From G020353235 sp035528295 (GTDB lineage: Bacteria > Chloroflexota > Dehalococcoidia > Dehalococcoidales > JAUYDJ01): a stretch of DNA of 5,491 bases. Location of the stretch: the NCBI GenBank assembly GCA_035528295.1, contig DATKYY010000079.1, positions 1 through 5,491 on the forward strand, written 5' to 3'. Position 1 is the stretch's first letter; every line of letters begins with the position of its first letter. A model generated the notes under the pieces. The model was not told where the DNA came from. It saw only the letters and a program-made list of their open reading frames with translations, and ran no database searches. Positions 1 through 5,365 of this stretch are shown piece by piece. Position numbers and translations under genes: made by a program.

Positions 1-690
1 CATCCTGGCCGAAAGCCCCCACTCCCTCACCGCCGCCCAGAAGAACGGCTCATCAAAATAGAACTCAACCCCGGTCTCCTCGGCCGCCTGACAGGCCAGC
101 CTTATGGCTTCGCCATACTGCTCAGGGGTGAGTAATTCTTCAGGATAGTACTGGCAGGGCTTAAGGCCGATAAATGTTACCCTGGGCACGCCGATAGAGC
201 GCGCCAGCGCCATAATGGCCGGTATCTCGGTATAGTTCTGCTTCAGGATGGTGAAGTTGATTGCCTCCAGCAGCCCCTCTTTAGCGCACTGGCGGGCCGA
301 CTCAACCACCTTATCAAAGTTAGCCCCCTGCCTGATTGACTCGTAGGTGGCCGGGGTGGCGCCGTCAATGCTTATCATTACCCTTACGCCCAGCCTTTTG
401 AGCTTATTGATTATCTCCGGGGTGAGCAGCATGCCGTTGGTAATCAGATGGGTCTCCAGCTGCTTTTGCTGCATCAAGGCTAACAGCGAAAAAAGGTCTT
501 TCCGGAGCAGCGGCTCGCCGCCCTCAATGATGACCCACTCCGGCTTCAGCCCGGCTATCTCACTAACCAGCCTTTCGGCTCTCGGCAGGGAAAGCCCCTC
601 CTCCGCCATGCCCCGGCAGTGGCGGCAGCTCAGATTGCACCTGGCGGTTATCGCCCAATCAATAAAATAAGGGGATTGCTCCTGGCTCAT
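1..690 (-). CDS. Radical SAM domain protein, N-terminal 230 residues (3' end outside window)
   Basis: Reading the minus strand from the ATG at 690 gives 230 codons without a stop to the window edge. The protein shows the radical SAM signature CNLSCRHC, with Cys18, Cys22 and Cys25 placed to ligate a [4Fe-4S] cluster that cleaves S-adenosylmethionine. It also has the GGEP SAM-binding motif (residues 57-60), a strand-turn ITNGMLL (83-89) and ISIDG (106-110). This order is typical of the MoaA/PqqE/NirJ-like branch, many of which carry a C-terminal SPASM or second Fe-S domain; that part would be off the left edge. The start is supported by GAGGA seven to eight bases upstream (about 699-703) and by the absence of another in-frame ATG before a stop codon. 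The gene diverges from the MFS gene and has its own promoter. Substrate cannot be assigned: the specificity region is missing and neighbours give no pathway. Confidence 0.93.
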   Translation of the reverse strand, partial: MSQEQSPYFIDWAITARCNLSCRHCRGMAEEGLSLPRAERLVSEIAGLKPEWVIIEGGEPLLRKDLFSLLALMQQKQLETHLITNGMLLTPEIINKLKRLGVRVMISIDGATPATYESIRQGANFDKVVESARQCAKEGLLEAINFTILKQNYTEIPAIMALARSIGVPRVTFIGLKPCQYYPEELLTPEQYGEAIRLACQAAEETGVEFYFDEPFFWAAVREWGLSARM

Positions 691-728
691 GGAAAATTTC
701 CTCGGTTTTCGGCTCGGCTTGCTTAGGC

Positions 729-758
729 AGTATACCCGATTGAGGGAGGCGAAATCAA
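729..758 (-). promoter_or_regulatory. Sigma70-type promoter for the radical SAM gene
   Basis: On the minus strand TTGATT (758-753) is followed after 18 bp by TATACT (734-729). The -10 box matches TATAAT at five of six positions and the -35 box matches TTGACA at four. The predicted start near 722 gives a leader of about 30 nt, enough to carry the GAGGA ribosome-binding site. This is prediction by eye only. Confidence 0.6.
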
Positions 759-770
759 ACCAGTTCGGAG

Positions 771-799
771 TTGTCGGCTGGCGCTACCTCTGCTATGCT
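771..799 (+). promoter_or_regulatory. Extended -10 promoter for the MFS gene
   Basis: TTGTCG (771-776), a 17-bp spacer and TATGCT (794-799), preceded by the extended -10 dinucleotide TG (791-792). Transcription should begin at about 806-808, that is at or just before the ATG at 808, so the mRNA would be leaderless or nearly so. The box sequences and flanks closely resemble the tRNA-Glu promoter at 2740-2768. Confidence 0.6.
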
Positions 800-807
800 T
801 GGTTAAA

Positions 808-2103
808 ATGAACGAAGCAGCCAGCCACACCGGTTTCAGGATATCCCGCCCTATTGACTACATCAAGATAACTATCTTTGGCTTCGGCCTGGCTGCCCTC
901 TGGGCCAGCCTGCACAGCATTATTTTGCCCATCCGGCTGCTTGACTTTGTCACCGAGCCCGAGAAGAATACCTATCTCGGCCTGCTCACTTTCACCGGCT
1001 TGATGCTGGCGATAATAATCCAGCCCATCGCCGGCGCCATCAGCGACCGCTCCGGTCTGGGCTGGGGGCGGCGGCGCCCCTATATCCTTATGGGCACACT
1101 GGCGGTTATATTATTCCTGCCCGGTCTGGGACTGGCCGGCAGCTATCTGGCCCTTTTCCTTATCTACTGCCTGCTCCAGGTCAGCGGCAATGCCGCCCAG
1201 AGCTCCTATCAGGCATTTATTCCCGACCTTGTCCCGGAGCGAAAGCGAGGCATGGCCTCCGGAGTGAAGACCCTGCTGGAGATAGCCGGCGGGGTTGCCC
1301 TGCTCTATCCCATCGCCTTCTTGATGGACCGCTACCACCCCGGTCAGGAAGCCTCCTGGTTATGGCTGGCGCTGGGGGCGCTGGCGGCTGTCCTGTTCGG
1401 GGTCACCGTAGCCACCATGCTCGGCGTTAAAGAAAGGGCCGGCACCGGCGCCCAACTGCCATTACTGCCCACTCTGTATAAGAGCTTTAAGATAGATATT
1501 AAAGCCAACCGTGATTTTGTCTGGTTTCTGATATCCCGCCTGCTTATCCTGATGGCATTCACCACCCTGCAGACCTTCGCCCTCTATTTCCTCAAAGACG
1601 TGGTTGGGGTGGCCAACCCGGCGACGGCAACTGCCCAGTTTTCCATAGTAGCCGTGCTCGGCATGCTGGCCGTGGTCTACCCAGCGGGGCGTCTGTCCGA
1701 TAGAGTGGGCCGGCGACCGATTGCCGCCGTCTCCCCCCTGGTTGGTGCCTTGGGGATTAGCCTGATTTTCCTGTTTCAGCAAAACCACCTGGTTATTATC
1801 TTCAGCGGCGGTCTGGTAGGAGCCTCTTTTGGCGCCTTTATGAGCAGTAACTGGGCACTGGCTACTGATTTGGTGGGTAAGGGTGAGGAGGCACGCTACC
1901 TCGGTCTGACCAATCTGGCTACCGCCGGCGGTGCCGCCCTGGCCCGCCTCATCGGACCGGTGATTGATTTCTTCAACGGCTATGGCTTGAGTCGGGGTTT
2001 CGACCCCACACTGGGCTATCAGGTTATGCTGCTGGCTTGCTTTGTCTATTTTGTTACCGGCTCGGCACTGCTGCTGAAGGTTAGGGAGCGTCAGCCGAAG
2101 TAA
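808..2103 (+). CDS. MFS transporter, SLC45/GPH-like
   Basis: A 431-residue integral membrane protein of the Major Facilitator Superfamily, with roughly twelve hydrophobic segments spread from residue 19 to 424. The loop after helix 2 carries the MFS signature as GAISDRSGLGWGRRRPY (76-92). A second copy, GRLSDRVGRRP (294-304), sits at the equivalent place in the C-terminal half, as expected from the internal duplication. The GWGRRRPYI form and the NWALATDLV segment (348-356) resemble SLC45/sucrose-transporter-like and glycoside-pentoside-hexuronide carriers, so a sugar or related solute carried with a cation is possible. The substrate is not determinable. I start at ATG 808 rather than the in-frame TTG at 799, because that TTG overlaps the -10 box and would lie upstream of the predicted transcript start. 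No Shine-Dalgarno precedes the ATG. The last 13 bp overlap the end of the convergent VTT gene. Confidence 0.92.
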   Translation: MNEAASHTGFRISRPIDYIKITIFGFGLAALWASLHSIILPIRLLDFVTEPEKNTYLGLLTFTGLMLAIIIQPIAGAISDRSGLGWGRRRPYILMGTLAVILFLPGLGLAGSYLALFLIYCLLQVSGNAAQSSYQAFIPDLVPERKRGMASGVKTLLEIAGGVALLYPIAFLMDRYHPGQEASWLWLALGALAAVLFGVTVATMLGVKERAGTGAQLPLLPTLYKSFKIDIKANRDFVWFLISRLLILMAFTTLQTFALYFLKDVVGVANPATATAQFSIVAVLGMLAVVYPAGRLSDRVGRRPIAAVSPLVGALGISLIFLFQQNHLVIIFSGGLVGASFGAFMSSNWALATDLVGKGEEARYLGLTNLATAGGAALARLIGPVIDFFNGYGLSRGFDPTLGYQVMLLACFVYFVTGSALLLKVRERQPK

Positions 2104-2735
2104 GGCGATATCGCCTGCCACCCCAGAGCGGCCAGCACCACCAGAGTCACGTATAACATGGTCCGGCCCAGCCAGCAGATAAGGACGAACTTCCACAGGG
2201 GGAAACGGAGCGCGCCCGCCGCCAGGCCGACCAGGTCAAAGAAGAGAGGCACCAGGGTGAAGATAAAAATGGCGACAACCCCCCACTTCCCCACCCATCT
2301 CTCCAGCTGGCTGTATCTTTTCTGGCTCTGCACAATCGCCCGCCCGCTGTAGCCGGCCATGTAACCGACTATCTCCCCGATAGCCGCCCCGGCGCCACCC
2401 AATAGGCCGACGATGACCGGAGCAGCCAGGCTGGCCGTGGAGTGATATAAGAAAACACCCAGCCCGGAGAGTATGGGCAGCACTATACCGGGCAGGAGGA
2501 CAGAGGCATTGCCGATGAGGCTGATTAAAAAAGCCCCCAGATAGCCGTAGCCCTTCAGCTCGGCAACTATCTCCGGGTTCCGCCCGCAGTAGTAGAGGGT
2601 AACGCTAATGACAATGACCAGGAGCAGGGTCAAAAGAGGGATAATCCTTTTCCCTGCCGAGGCTTTTATCCCGGTCTCACCGGGGCTGCCAGTACTATTT
2701 ACTCTGCTCATCTTGTCTTCAGTAGTTGCTGCCAT
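2091..2735 (-). CDS. VTT-domain (DedA/SNARE-associated-like) membrane protein
   Basis: A 214-residue membrane protein. After a polar Ser/Thr-rich N-terminus (1-28) comes a hydrophobic helix (about 31-49). A VTT-type core follows: the segment around LPGIVLPILSGLGV (81-94), the GEIVGYMAGYSGR motif (120-132), then FTLVPLFFDLVGLAAGALR (159-177) and a closing helix (about 190-206). The G-E-x-x-G-Y and P-x-x-x-D-x-x-G-x-x-A-G patterns are hallmarks of this superfamily. Its DedA and TMEM41/VMP1 members act in lipid transport or scrambling and membrane homeostasis. The second motif looks closer to the YqaA-like branch than to classical DedA with its basic R-F-x-P-x-x-R motif. Start: ATG 2735 is the longest choice; ATG 2711 (residue 9) is equally plausible, and neither has a good Shine-Dalgarno. 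The stop TGA (2093-2091) lies inside the MFS gene. The exact function here is unknown. Confidence 0.85.
   Translation of the reverse strand: MAATTEDKMSRVNSTGSPGETGIKASAGKRIIPLLTLLLVIVISVTLYYCGRNPEIVAELKGYGYLGAFLISLIGNASVLLPGIVLPILSGLGVFLYHSTASLAAPVIVGLLGGAGAAIGEIVGYMAGYSGRAIVQSQKRYSQLERWVGKWGVVAIFIFTLVPLFFDLVGLAAGALRFPLWKFVLICWLGRTMLYVTLVVLAALGWQAISPYFG
2103..2116. repeat. Perfect 14-bp palindrome at the MFS/VTT gene junction
   Basis: AGGCGATATCGCCT reads identically on both strands. It begins on the last base of the MFS stop codon and lies within the final codons of the opposing VTT gene. It has no loop and no T-tract, so it is not a canonical intrinsic terminator. It could be a protein-binding dyad or chance. 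Confidence 0.5.
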
Positions 2736-2739
2736 CGTC

Positions 2740-2768
2740 TTGTCGGCTAAGTCTGTCTCTGCTATACT
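2740..2768 (+). promoter_or_regulatory. Extended -10 promoter for tRNA-Glu
   Basis: TTGTCG (2740-2745), a 17-bp spacer, TG at 2760-2761 and TATACT (2763-2768) form a strong sigma70-like promoter. It points at the tRNA, whose mature 5' end is 11 bases after the -10 box, so only a very short 5' leader is left for RNase P to remove. Its -35 box is five bases from the start codon of the divergent VTT gene. Confidence 0.7.
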
Positions 2769-2778
2769 TTAATACTGT

Positions 2779-2854
2779 GCCCCCATCGTCTAGAGGCCTA
2801 GGACGGCAGCCTTTCAAGCTGCAGACAGCGATTCGAATTCGCTTGGGGGCACCA
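2779..2854 (+). tRNA. tRNA-Glu (anticodon UUC), CCA encoded
   Basis: The full cloverleaf can be folded by hand. The acceptor stem GCCCCCA (2779-2785) pairs with TGGGGGC (2844-2850). The D arm is GTC (2788-2790) with GAC (2802-2804), with GG in the loop. The anticodon stem GCAGC (2806-2810) pairs with GCTGC (2818-2822) around the loop CTTTCAA, with anticodon TTC at 2813-2815. The variable loop is four bases. The T stem AGCGA/TCGCT (2827-2831/2839-2843) encloses TTCGAAT. Discriminator A2851 is followed by a genomically encoded CCA. The 76-nt length is standard. It reads GAA/GAG codons and, in bacteria using the indirect pathway or C5 tetrapyrrole synthesis, also supplies Glu-tRNA to GatCAB or HemA; neither is visible here. 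Its 3' end is separated by one base from the stop codon of the convergent HIT gene. Confidence 0.98.
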
Positions 2855-2855
2855 G

Positions 2856-3332
2856 CTATTTCAGCCTGCCCTCTAGCTTGCGGTAGGTTTCCTCCAGCGC
2901 GGCACTGACCACCCTGGTCTCGGCAACAACCGCCATAAAGTTGGTATCACCGGTCCAGCGGGGCACAATGTGGGTGTGAAAGTGGTCAGCAATGCCGGCA
3001 CCAGCCACCGCCCCCGTATTTATGCCGATATTAAAACCCTGAGGTTTAAAAACTTCTCTCAGTAAGCGGACACCGCGGCTTACTATCTCAAAGTGCTCGT
3101 GAAGCTCTTCAGTGGTCAGGTCTTCCAGAGTAGCGATATGGCGATATGTGGCTACCATCAGATGCCCCGGATTGTAGGGGTACTTGTTCATGATAACAAA
3201 GTTTTTATCCCCCCGATACAGAATGTAATTCTGGGCATCGCTATCCTGTTTCGGTTTTTCACAGAGGATGCACCCCTCTTCTTTTTCCATCTGGATATAC
3301 TCAAGTCGCCACGGCGCCCAAATTTGCTTCAC
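2856..3332 (-). CDS. HIT-family protein, Ap4A phosphorylase/hydrolase-like
   Basis: A soluble histidine-triad enzyme expected to act on nucleoside phosphoramidates or dinucleoside polyphosphates such as Ap4A. Residue numbers here count from the longer ATG form (165 aa). The N-terminal WAPWR motif (12-16) and CILC (28-31, a likely zinc-binding Cys pair) are typical of the Ap4A-phosphorylase-like branch that includes mycobacterial Rv2613c. NPGHLMV (61-67) and GFNIGINTG (106-114) form the nucleotide-binding sheet. The triad HFHTHIV (124-130) contains the presumed nucleophile His126. Start choice: I prefer GTG 3332 (158 aa), because AAGGAG lies six bases upstream. The alternative ATG 3353 adds seven polar residues, has no Shine-Dalgarno, and sits eight bases after a -10 box, so it could start a leaderless mRNA. 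Substrate preference is inferred from family, not shown. Confidence 0.93.
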   Translation of the reverse strand: MKQIWAPWRLEYIQMEKEEGCILCEKPKQDSDAQNYILYRGDKNFVIMNKYPYNPGHLMVATYRHIATLEDLTTEELHEHFEIVSRGVRLLREVFKPQGFNIGINTGAVAGAGIADHFHTHIVPRWTGDTNFMAVVAETRVVSAALEETYRKLEGRLK

Positions 3333-3338
3333 TTTATT

Positions 3339-3344
3339 CTCCTT
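3339..3344 (-). promoter_or_regulatory. Shine-Dalgarno that favours the GTG start of the HIT gene
   Basis: AAGGAG on the minus strand, six bases before GTG 3332. It is the strongest ribosome-binding site in the window and lies inside the coding extension that would be used from ATG 3353, which is why I prefer the shorter protein. Confidence 0.65.
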
Positions 3345-3361
3345 AGCCGGCATCCAGTGTT

Positions 3362-3390
3362 ATTTTAGTCGGCTACGGCGCCGACGTCAA
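3362..3390 (-). promoter_or_regulatory. Sigma70-type promoter for the HIT gene
   Basis: On the minus strand TTGACG (3390-3385), a 17-bp spacer and TAAAAT (3367-3362), each matching consensus at five of six positions. The predicted start is near 3355, giving a leader of about 20 nt to GTG 3332, or a leaderless message for ATG 3353. Confidence 0.68.
3368..3385. repeat. Inverted repeat between -10 and -35 of the HIT promoter
   Basis: GTCGGC (3368-3373) and GCCGAC (3380-3385) are perfect 6-bp inverted arms separated by six bases. They almost exactly fill the spacer of the HIT promoter, a position where a bound repressor or a MerR-type activator would act. No regulator gene is visible nearby, so an operator role is speculative. 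Confidence 0.35.
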
Positions 3391-3398
3391 AGGGCTGA

Positions 3399-3427
3399 TT
3401 GTAAAAAATAGGGCTTTGCTTTATAGT
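3399..3427 (+). promoter_or_regulatory. Promoter of the MBL-zinc ribbon-RNase HI operon
   Basis: TTGTAA (3399-3404), a 17-bp spacer and TATAGT (3422-3427). The predicted start at about 3434-3435 coincides with the GTG start codon of the MBL gene, implying a leaderless operon mRNA. It is back to back with the HIT promoter, the two -35 boxes being eight bases apart. Confidence 0.62.
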
Positions 3428-3434
3428 TACATCA

Positions 3435-4220
3435 GTGGTCAAAGAGAAAGAACCATCGGTTGATAGTATAACCTTTCTCGGCACAGGGGGAGCCAGGGTG
3501 GTGGTAGCCAACCAGATTCTAGCCTCAGGTGGCCTGTGGCTGAATCTAGCCGGCAGCCAGATACTGGTCGACCCCGGCCCGGGGTGCATTGTCCAATCGA
3601 CCAAAAGAAAACTAAGGGCGGAAAAGCTGAGCGCCATCATCCTATCCCACCGCCACCTGGACCACTCCGCCGATGTCAACATTATGATTGAGGCGATGGC
3701 CCAAAGCGGTTTCCGGCAGCATGGCTGGCTATTCGCCCCATCTGATGCCCTGGGGAACGAGCCGGTTATCTTCTCCTATCTCAAGAGCTACCTGGAAGGC
3801 ATTGAGGTCTTACAGGAAGGCAAGAGCTACTCTATCGACAACGTTTCTTTCAGCACCCCCATCCGGCACATCCACCCCGTGGAAACCTACGGCATGCTGT
3901 TTAAAACCGCCGAGCATACTTTATCTTATATTGCCGATAGCCGTTATTTTGACGGCCTGTGCCAGAGCTATGGCGGTGAGCTGATTATCATCAATGTCGT
4001 CTTTCTGGAAGCGGGACGCCCCTTTGACCACCTGTCCGTGCCCGAGGCGAAGCAAATCATCACTGAGTTAAAGCCCAAAGTAGCCATACTGACCCACTTC
4101 GGCGCCAGCATGTGGCGGGCCAAACCGTGGCAGATAGCCCAGCAGCTGTCGCAGGAGACCGGAATCAGGGTGCTGGCGGCCCGCGACGGCATGAAGTTTG
4201 AGCTAAACGAGCTAAATTAA
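3435..4220 (+). CDS. MBL-fold metallohydrolase, RNase Z-like
   Basis: A 261-residue cytoplasmic metallo-beta-lactamase-fold hydrolase, probably a dinuclear zinc phosphodiesterase. It opens with the strand ITFLGTGGA (12-20), as in RNase Z-type members, then LVDPGPG (44-50). The metal ligands are recognisable: SHRHLDH (71-77, giving H72, H74, D76, H77), H147 in HIHPVE, D168 in YIADSR and H221 in ILTHFG. FDHLS (197-201) followed by Ala205 resembles the H-x-S/T motif of the RNase Z/ElaC group. The protein is shorter than true RNase Z (about 300 residues or more) and I see no flexible-arm exosite, so tRNA 3' processing should not be assumed; other phosphodiesters are possible. GTG 3435 is the only reasonable start, since the first in-frame ATG lies beyond the catalytic motif. 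No Shine-Dalgarno is present. First gene of a three-gene operon; its stop is one base from the next ATG. Confidence 0.92.
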   Translation: MVKEKEPSVDSITFLGTGGARVVVANQILASGGLWLNLAGSQILVDPGPGCIVQSTKRKLRAEKLSAIILSHRHLDHSADVNIMIEAMAQSGFRQHGWLFAPSDALGNEPVIFSYLKSYLEGIEVLQEGKSYSIDNVSFSTPIRHIHPVETYGMLFKTAEHTLSYIADSRYFDGLCQSYGGELIIINVVFLEAGRPFDHLSVPEAKQIITELKPKVAILTHFGASMWRAKPWQIAQQLSQETGIRVLAARDGMKFELNELN

Positions 4221-4221
4221 G

Positions 4222-4917
4222 ATGGCAACCATCAAACTGCTTTATCAGCTGCAGGAGATTGAGATGGAGATTGAGTCCGATGAGCACTCGCTCCAGCAGA
4301 TAGTCAGCCAGCTTGGTCAGAACCAGGCAGTGGTCAGGGCTCAAAGCAAGCTGGCAGAGGAGCAAAGCCGTCTGGAAGAGCTGAAGCGGCAGCAGAACTC
4401 CGCCGAATGGGAGATTGACGATATCACCACCAAGCTCAAAGCCACTGAAGAGCAGCTCTACGGCGGTCGCATCGGAAACCCTAAAGAATTAGCCAGTCTC
4501 CAGCAGGAGGCTGAGTTGCTCAAAGCCAAGCGTGACCATCTGGAGGATAGCGCACTGGAGATAATAGATAAGGTTGAGCTTGCCGAAGCCGATGTAAAGG
4601 CACTGGAGGGCGAGCTTGAATCAACCGAAGCCGATTGGCAGAGCCAGCAAAAAAAGCTAGCCGGTGATAAGGGGCAGCTGGAAACCAAAATAGCCGGACT
4701 AAAGCAAAAGCAGCAGCAGCTGCTGGCGGGCATTGAACCCCAATTAGCCGATTTTTATTACCACCTCAAGCAAAATAAGGGTAAAGCGGTGGCTAAAGTC
4801 GAGCAGGGGATATGCCGCGGCTGCCGAATCTCGCTGCCCACCGCCGAATTGCAGCAGGCCCGAAGCGGCCAGCTGGTGCAGTGCAGCAGCTGCGGGCGCA
4901 TCCTCTTTCTAGCCTGA
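4222..4917 (+). CDS. C4-type zinc-ribbon coiled-coil protein (DUF164/CT398 family)
   Basis: A 231-residue cytoplasmic protein. Residues 1 to about 175 are Glu/Gln/Lys/Leu-rich and read as a long antiparallel coiled-coil hairpin. They are interrupted by the family's conserved turn YGGRIGNPKELASLQQE (80-96). The C-terminal zinc ribbon has Cys198 and Cys201 (CRGC) and Cys221 and Cys224 (CSSC), all four ligands intact. Relatives include mycobacterial Rv2229c, chlamydial CT398 and Helicobacter pylori HP0958; the last binds the sigma factor RpoN and flagellin mRNA, so an adaptor or RNA-binding role is possible but unproven here. The ATG is one base after the MBL stop and has no clear Shine-Dalgarno, indicating translational coupling. 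RNase HI follows after ten bases. A neighbouring zinc-ribbon/RNase HI pair is also known in Actinobacteria, which supports a functional link with RNA metabolism. Confidence 0.93.
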   Translation: MATIKLLYQLQEIEMEIESDEHSLQQIVSQLGQNQAVVRAQSKLAEEQSRLEELKRQQNSAEWEIDDITTKLKATEEQLYGGRIGNPKELASLQQEAELLKAKRDHLEDSALEIIDKVELAEADVKALEGELESTEADWQSQQKKLAGDKGQLETKIAGLKQKQQQLLAGIEPQLADFYYHLKQNKGKAVAKVEQGICRGCRISLPTAELQQARSGQLVQCSSCGRILFLA

Positions 4918-4927
4918 GAATGAGAGA

Positions 4928-5341
4928 ATGCATACCGAGAAAGTGATAATATTTACTGACGGCGCCTCACGGGGCAACCCGGGACCGGCGGCGATAGGCG
5001 CCGTTATCCAAGATGAAGCGGGTAAGCCCATCGCCAGCCTTTCCCAGCGTATCGGCACCACCACCAATAATGAAGCCGAATACCGGGCTATCATCGCCGG
5101 TTTACAAAAAGCGGTCAGCCTGGGCGCCAGGGAGGTTGAGCTGAAGTCAGACTCGGAGCTGGTGGTGAGGCAAATCAACGGCAGCTATCGGGTAAAGGCA
5201 CCGGCCCTTAAACCCCTGTACCAGCAGGTGAAAAAGCTGCAGGGCTTTGTGGAAAGGCTCACCATAACCCACATCTCCCGCCGGCAGAACACCAAAGCGG
5301 ACCGTCTGGCTAATAAGGCGCTAGGCCCAGCAGTTGACTAA
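4928..5341 (+). CDS. rnhA: Ribonuclease HI
   Basis: A 137-residue RNase HI, which cleaves the RNA strand of RNA:DNA hybrids (R-loops, Okazaki primers) using two metal ions. The four catalytic acidic residues are in the expected contexts: Asp11 in FTDGASRGNPGP, Glu49 in TNNEAEY, Asp75 in KSDSELVV and Asp125 in NTKADRLAN. The protein is single-domain. It has no N-terminal hybrid-binding domain and no C-terminal phosphatase (CobC-like) extension as in the mycobacterial bifunctional homologue. It is somewhat shorter than the E. coli enzyme (155 aa) and appears to lack most of its basic protrusion. ATG 4928 follows the zinc-ribbon stop by ten bases with only a weak purine-rich GAGAGA upstream, so coupled translation is likely. 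The final codons carry the -35 box of rnpB. Confidence 0.96.
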   Translation: MHTEKVIIFTDGASRGNPGPAAIGAVIQDEAGKPIASLSQRIGTTTNNEAEYRAIIAGLQKAVSLGAREVELKSDSELVVRQINGSYRVKAPALKPLYQQVKKLQGFVERLTITHISRRQNTKADRLANKALGPAVD

Positions 5342-5362
5342 CCAGTTTTTCAATACTAGACT
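5334..5362 (+). promoter_or_regulatory. Promoter of rnpB embedded in the end of rnhA
   Basis: TTGACT (5334-5339), a 17-bp spacer and TAGACT (5357-5362). The -35 matches TTGACA at five of six positions and spans the last two rnhA codons and the first base of its TAA. The predicted start is around 5366-5369, where the RNase P RNA should begin. Confidence 0.6.
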
Positions 5363-5365
5363 ATA

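Noticed and set aside
347..670. Plus-strand open frame opposite the radical SAM gene
   Set aside because: It is antisense to the conserved CxxxCxxC and GGEP motifs, with a low-complexity Ser/Leu-rich product and no promoter or Shine-Dalgarno.
799..807. In-frame TTG as start of the MFS gene
   Set aside because: It overlaps the -10 box and lies upstream of the predicted transcription start; ATG 808 is preferred.
1462..2196. Long open frame (244 codons) on the minus strand opposite the MFS gene
   Set aside because: Its protein is Gln/Gly/His-rich with no recognisable motif, and it lies fully antisense to a well-supported MFS transporter and the end of the VTT gene. It is a GC-driven shadow frame.
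2907..2919. GACCA-ccc-TGGTC hairpin downstream of tRNA-Glu as a possible terminator
   Set aside because: The stem is only five base pairs with a three-base loop, has no T-tract, and lies in HIT coding sequence.
4458..4733. Minus-strand Ser/Cys-rich frame opposite the coiled-coil gene
   Set aside because: Ser/Cys richness is what the reverse complement of Glu/Gln/Leu-rich coiled-coil codons produces; there are no independent signals.
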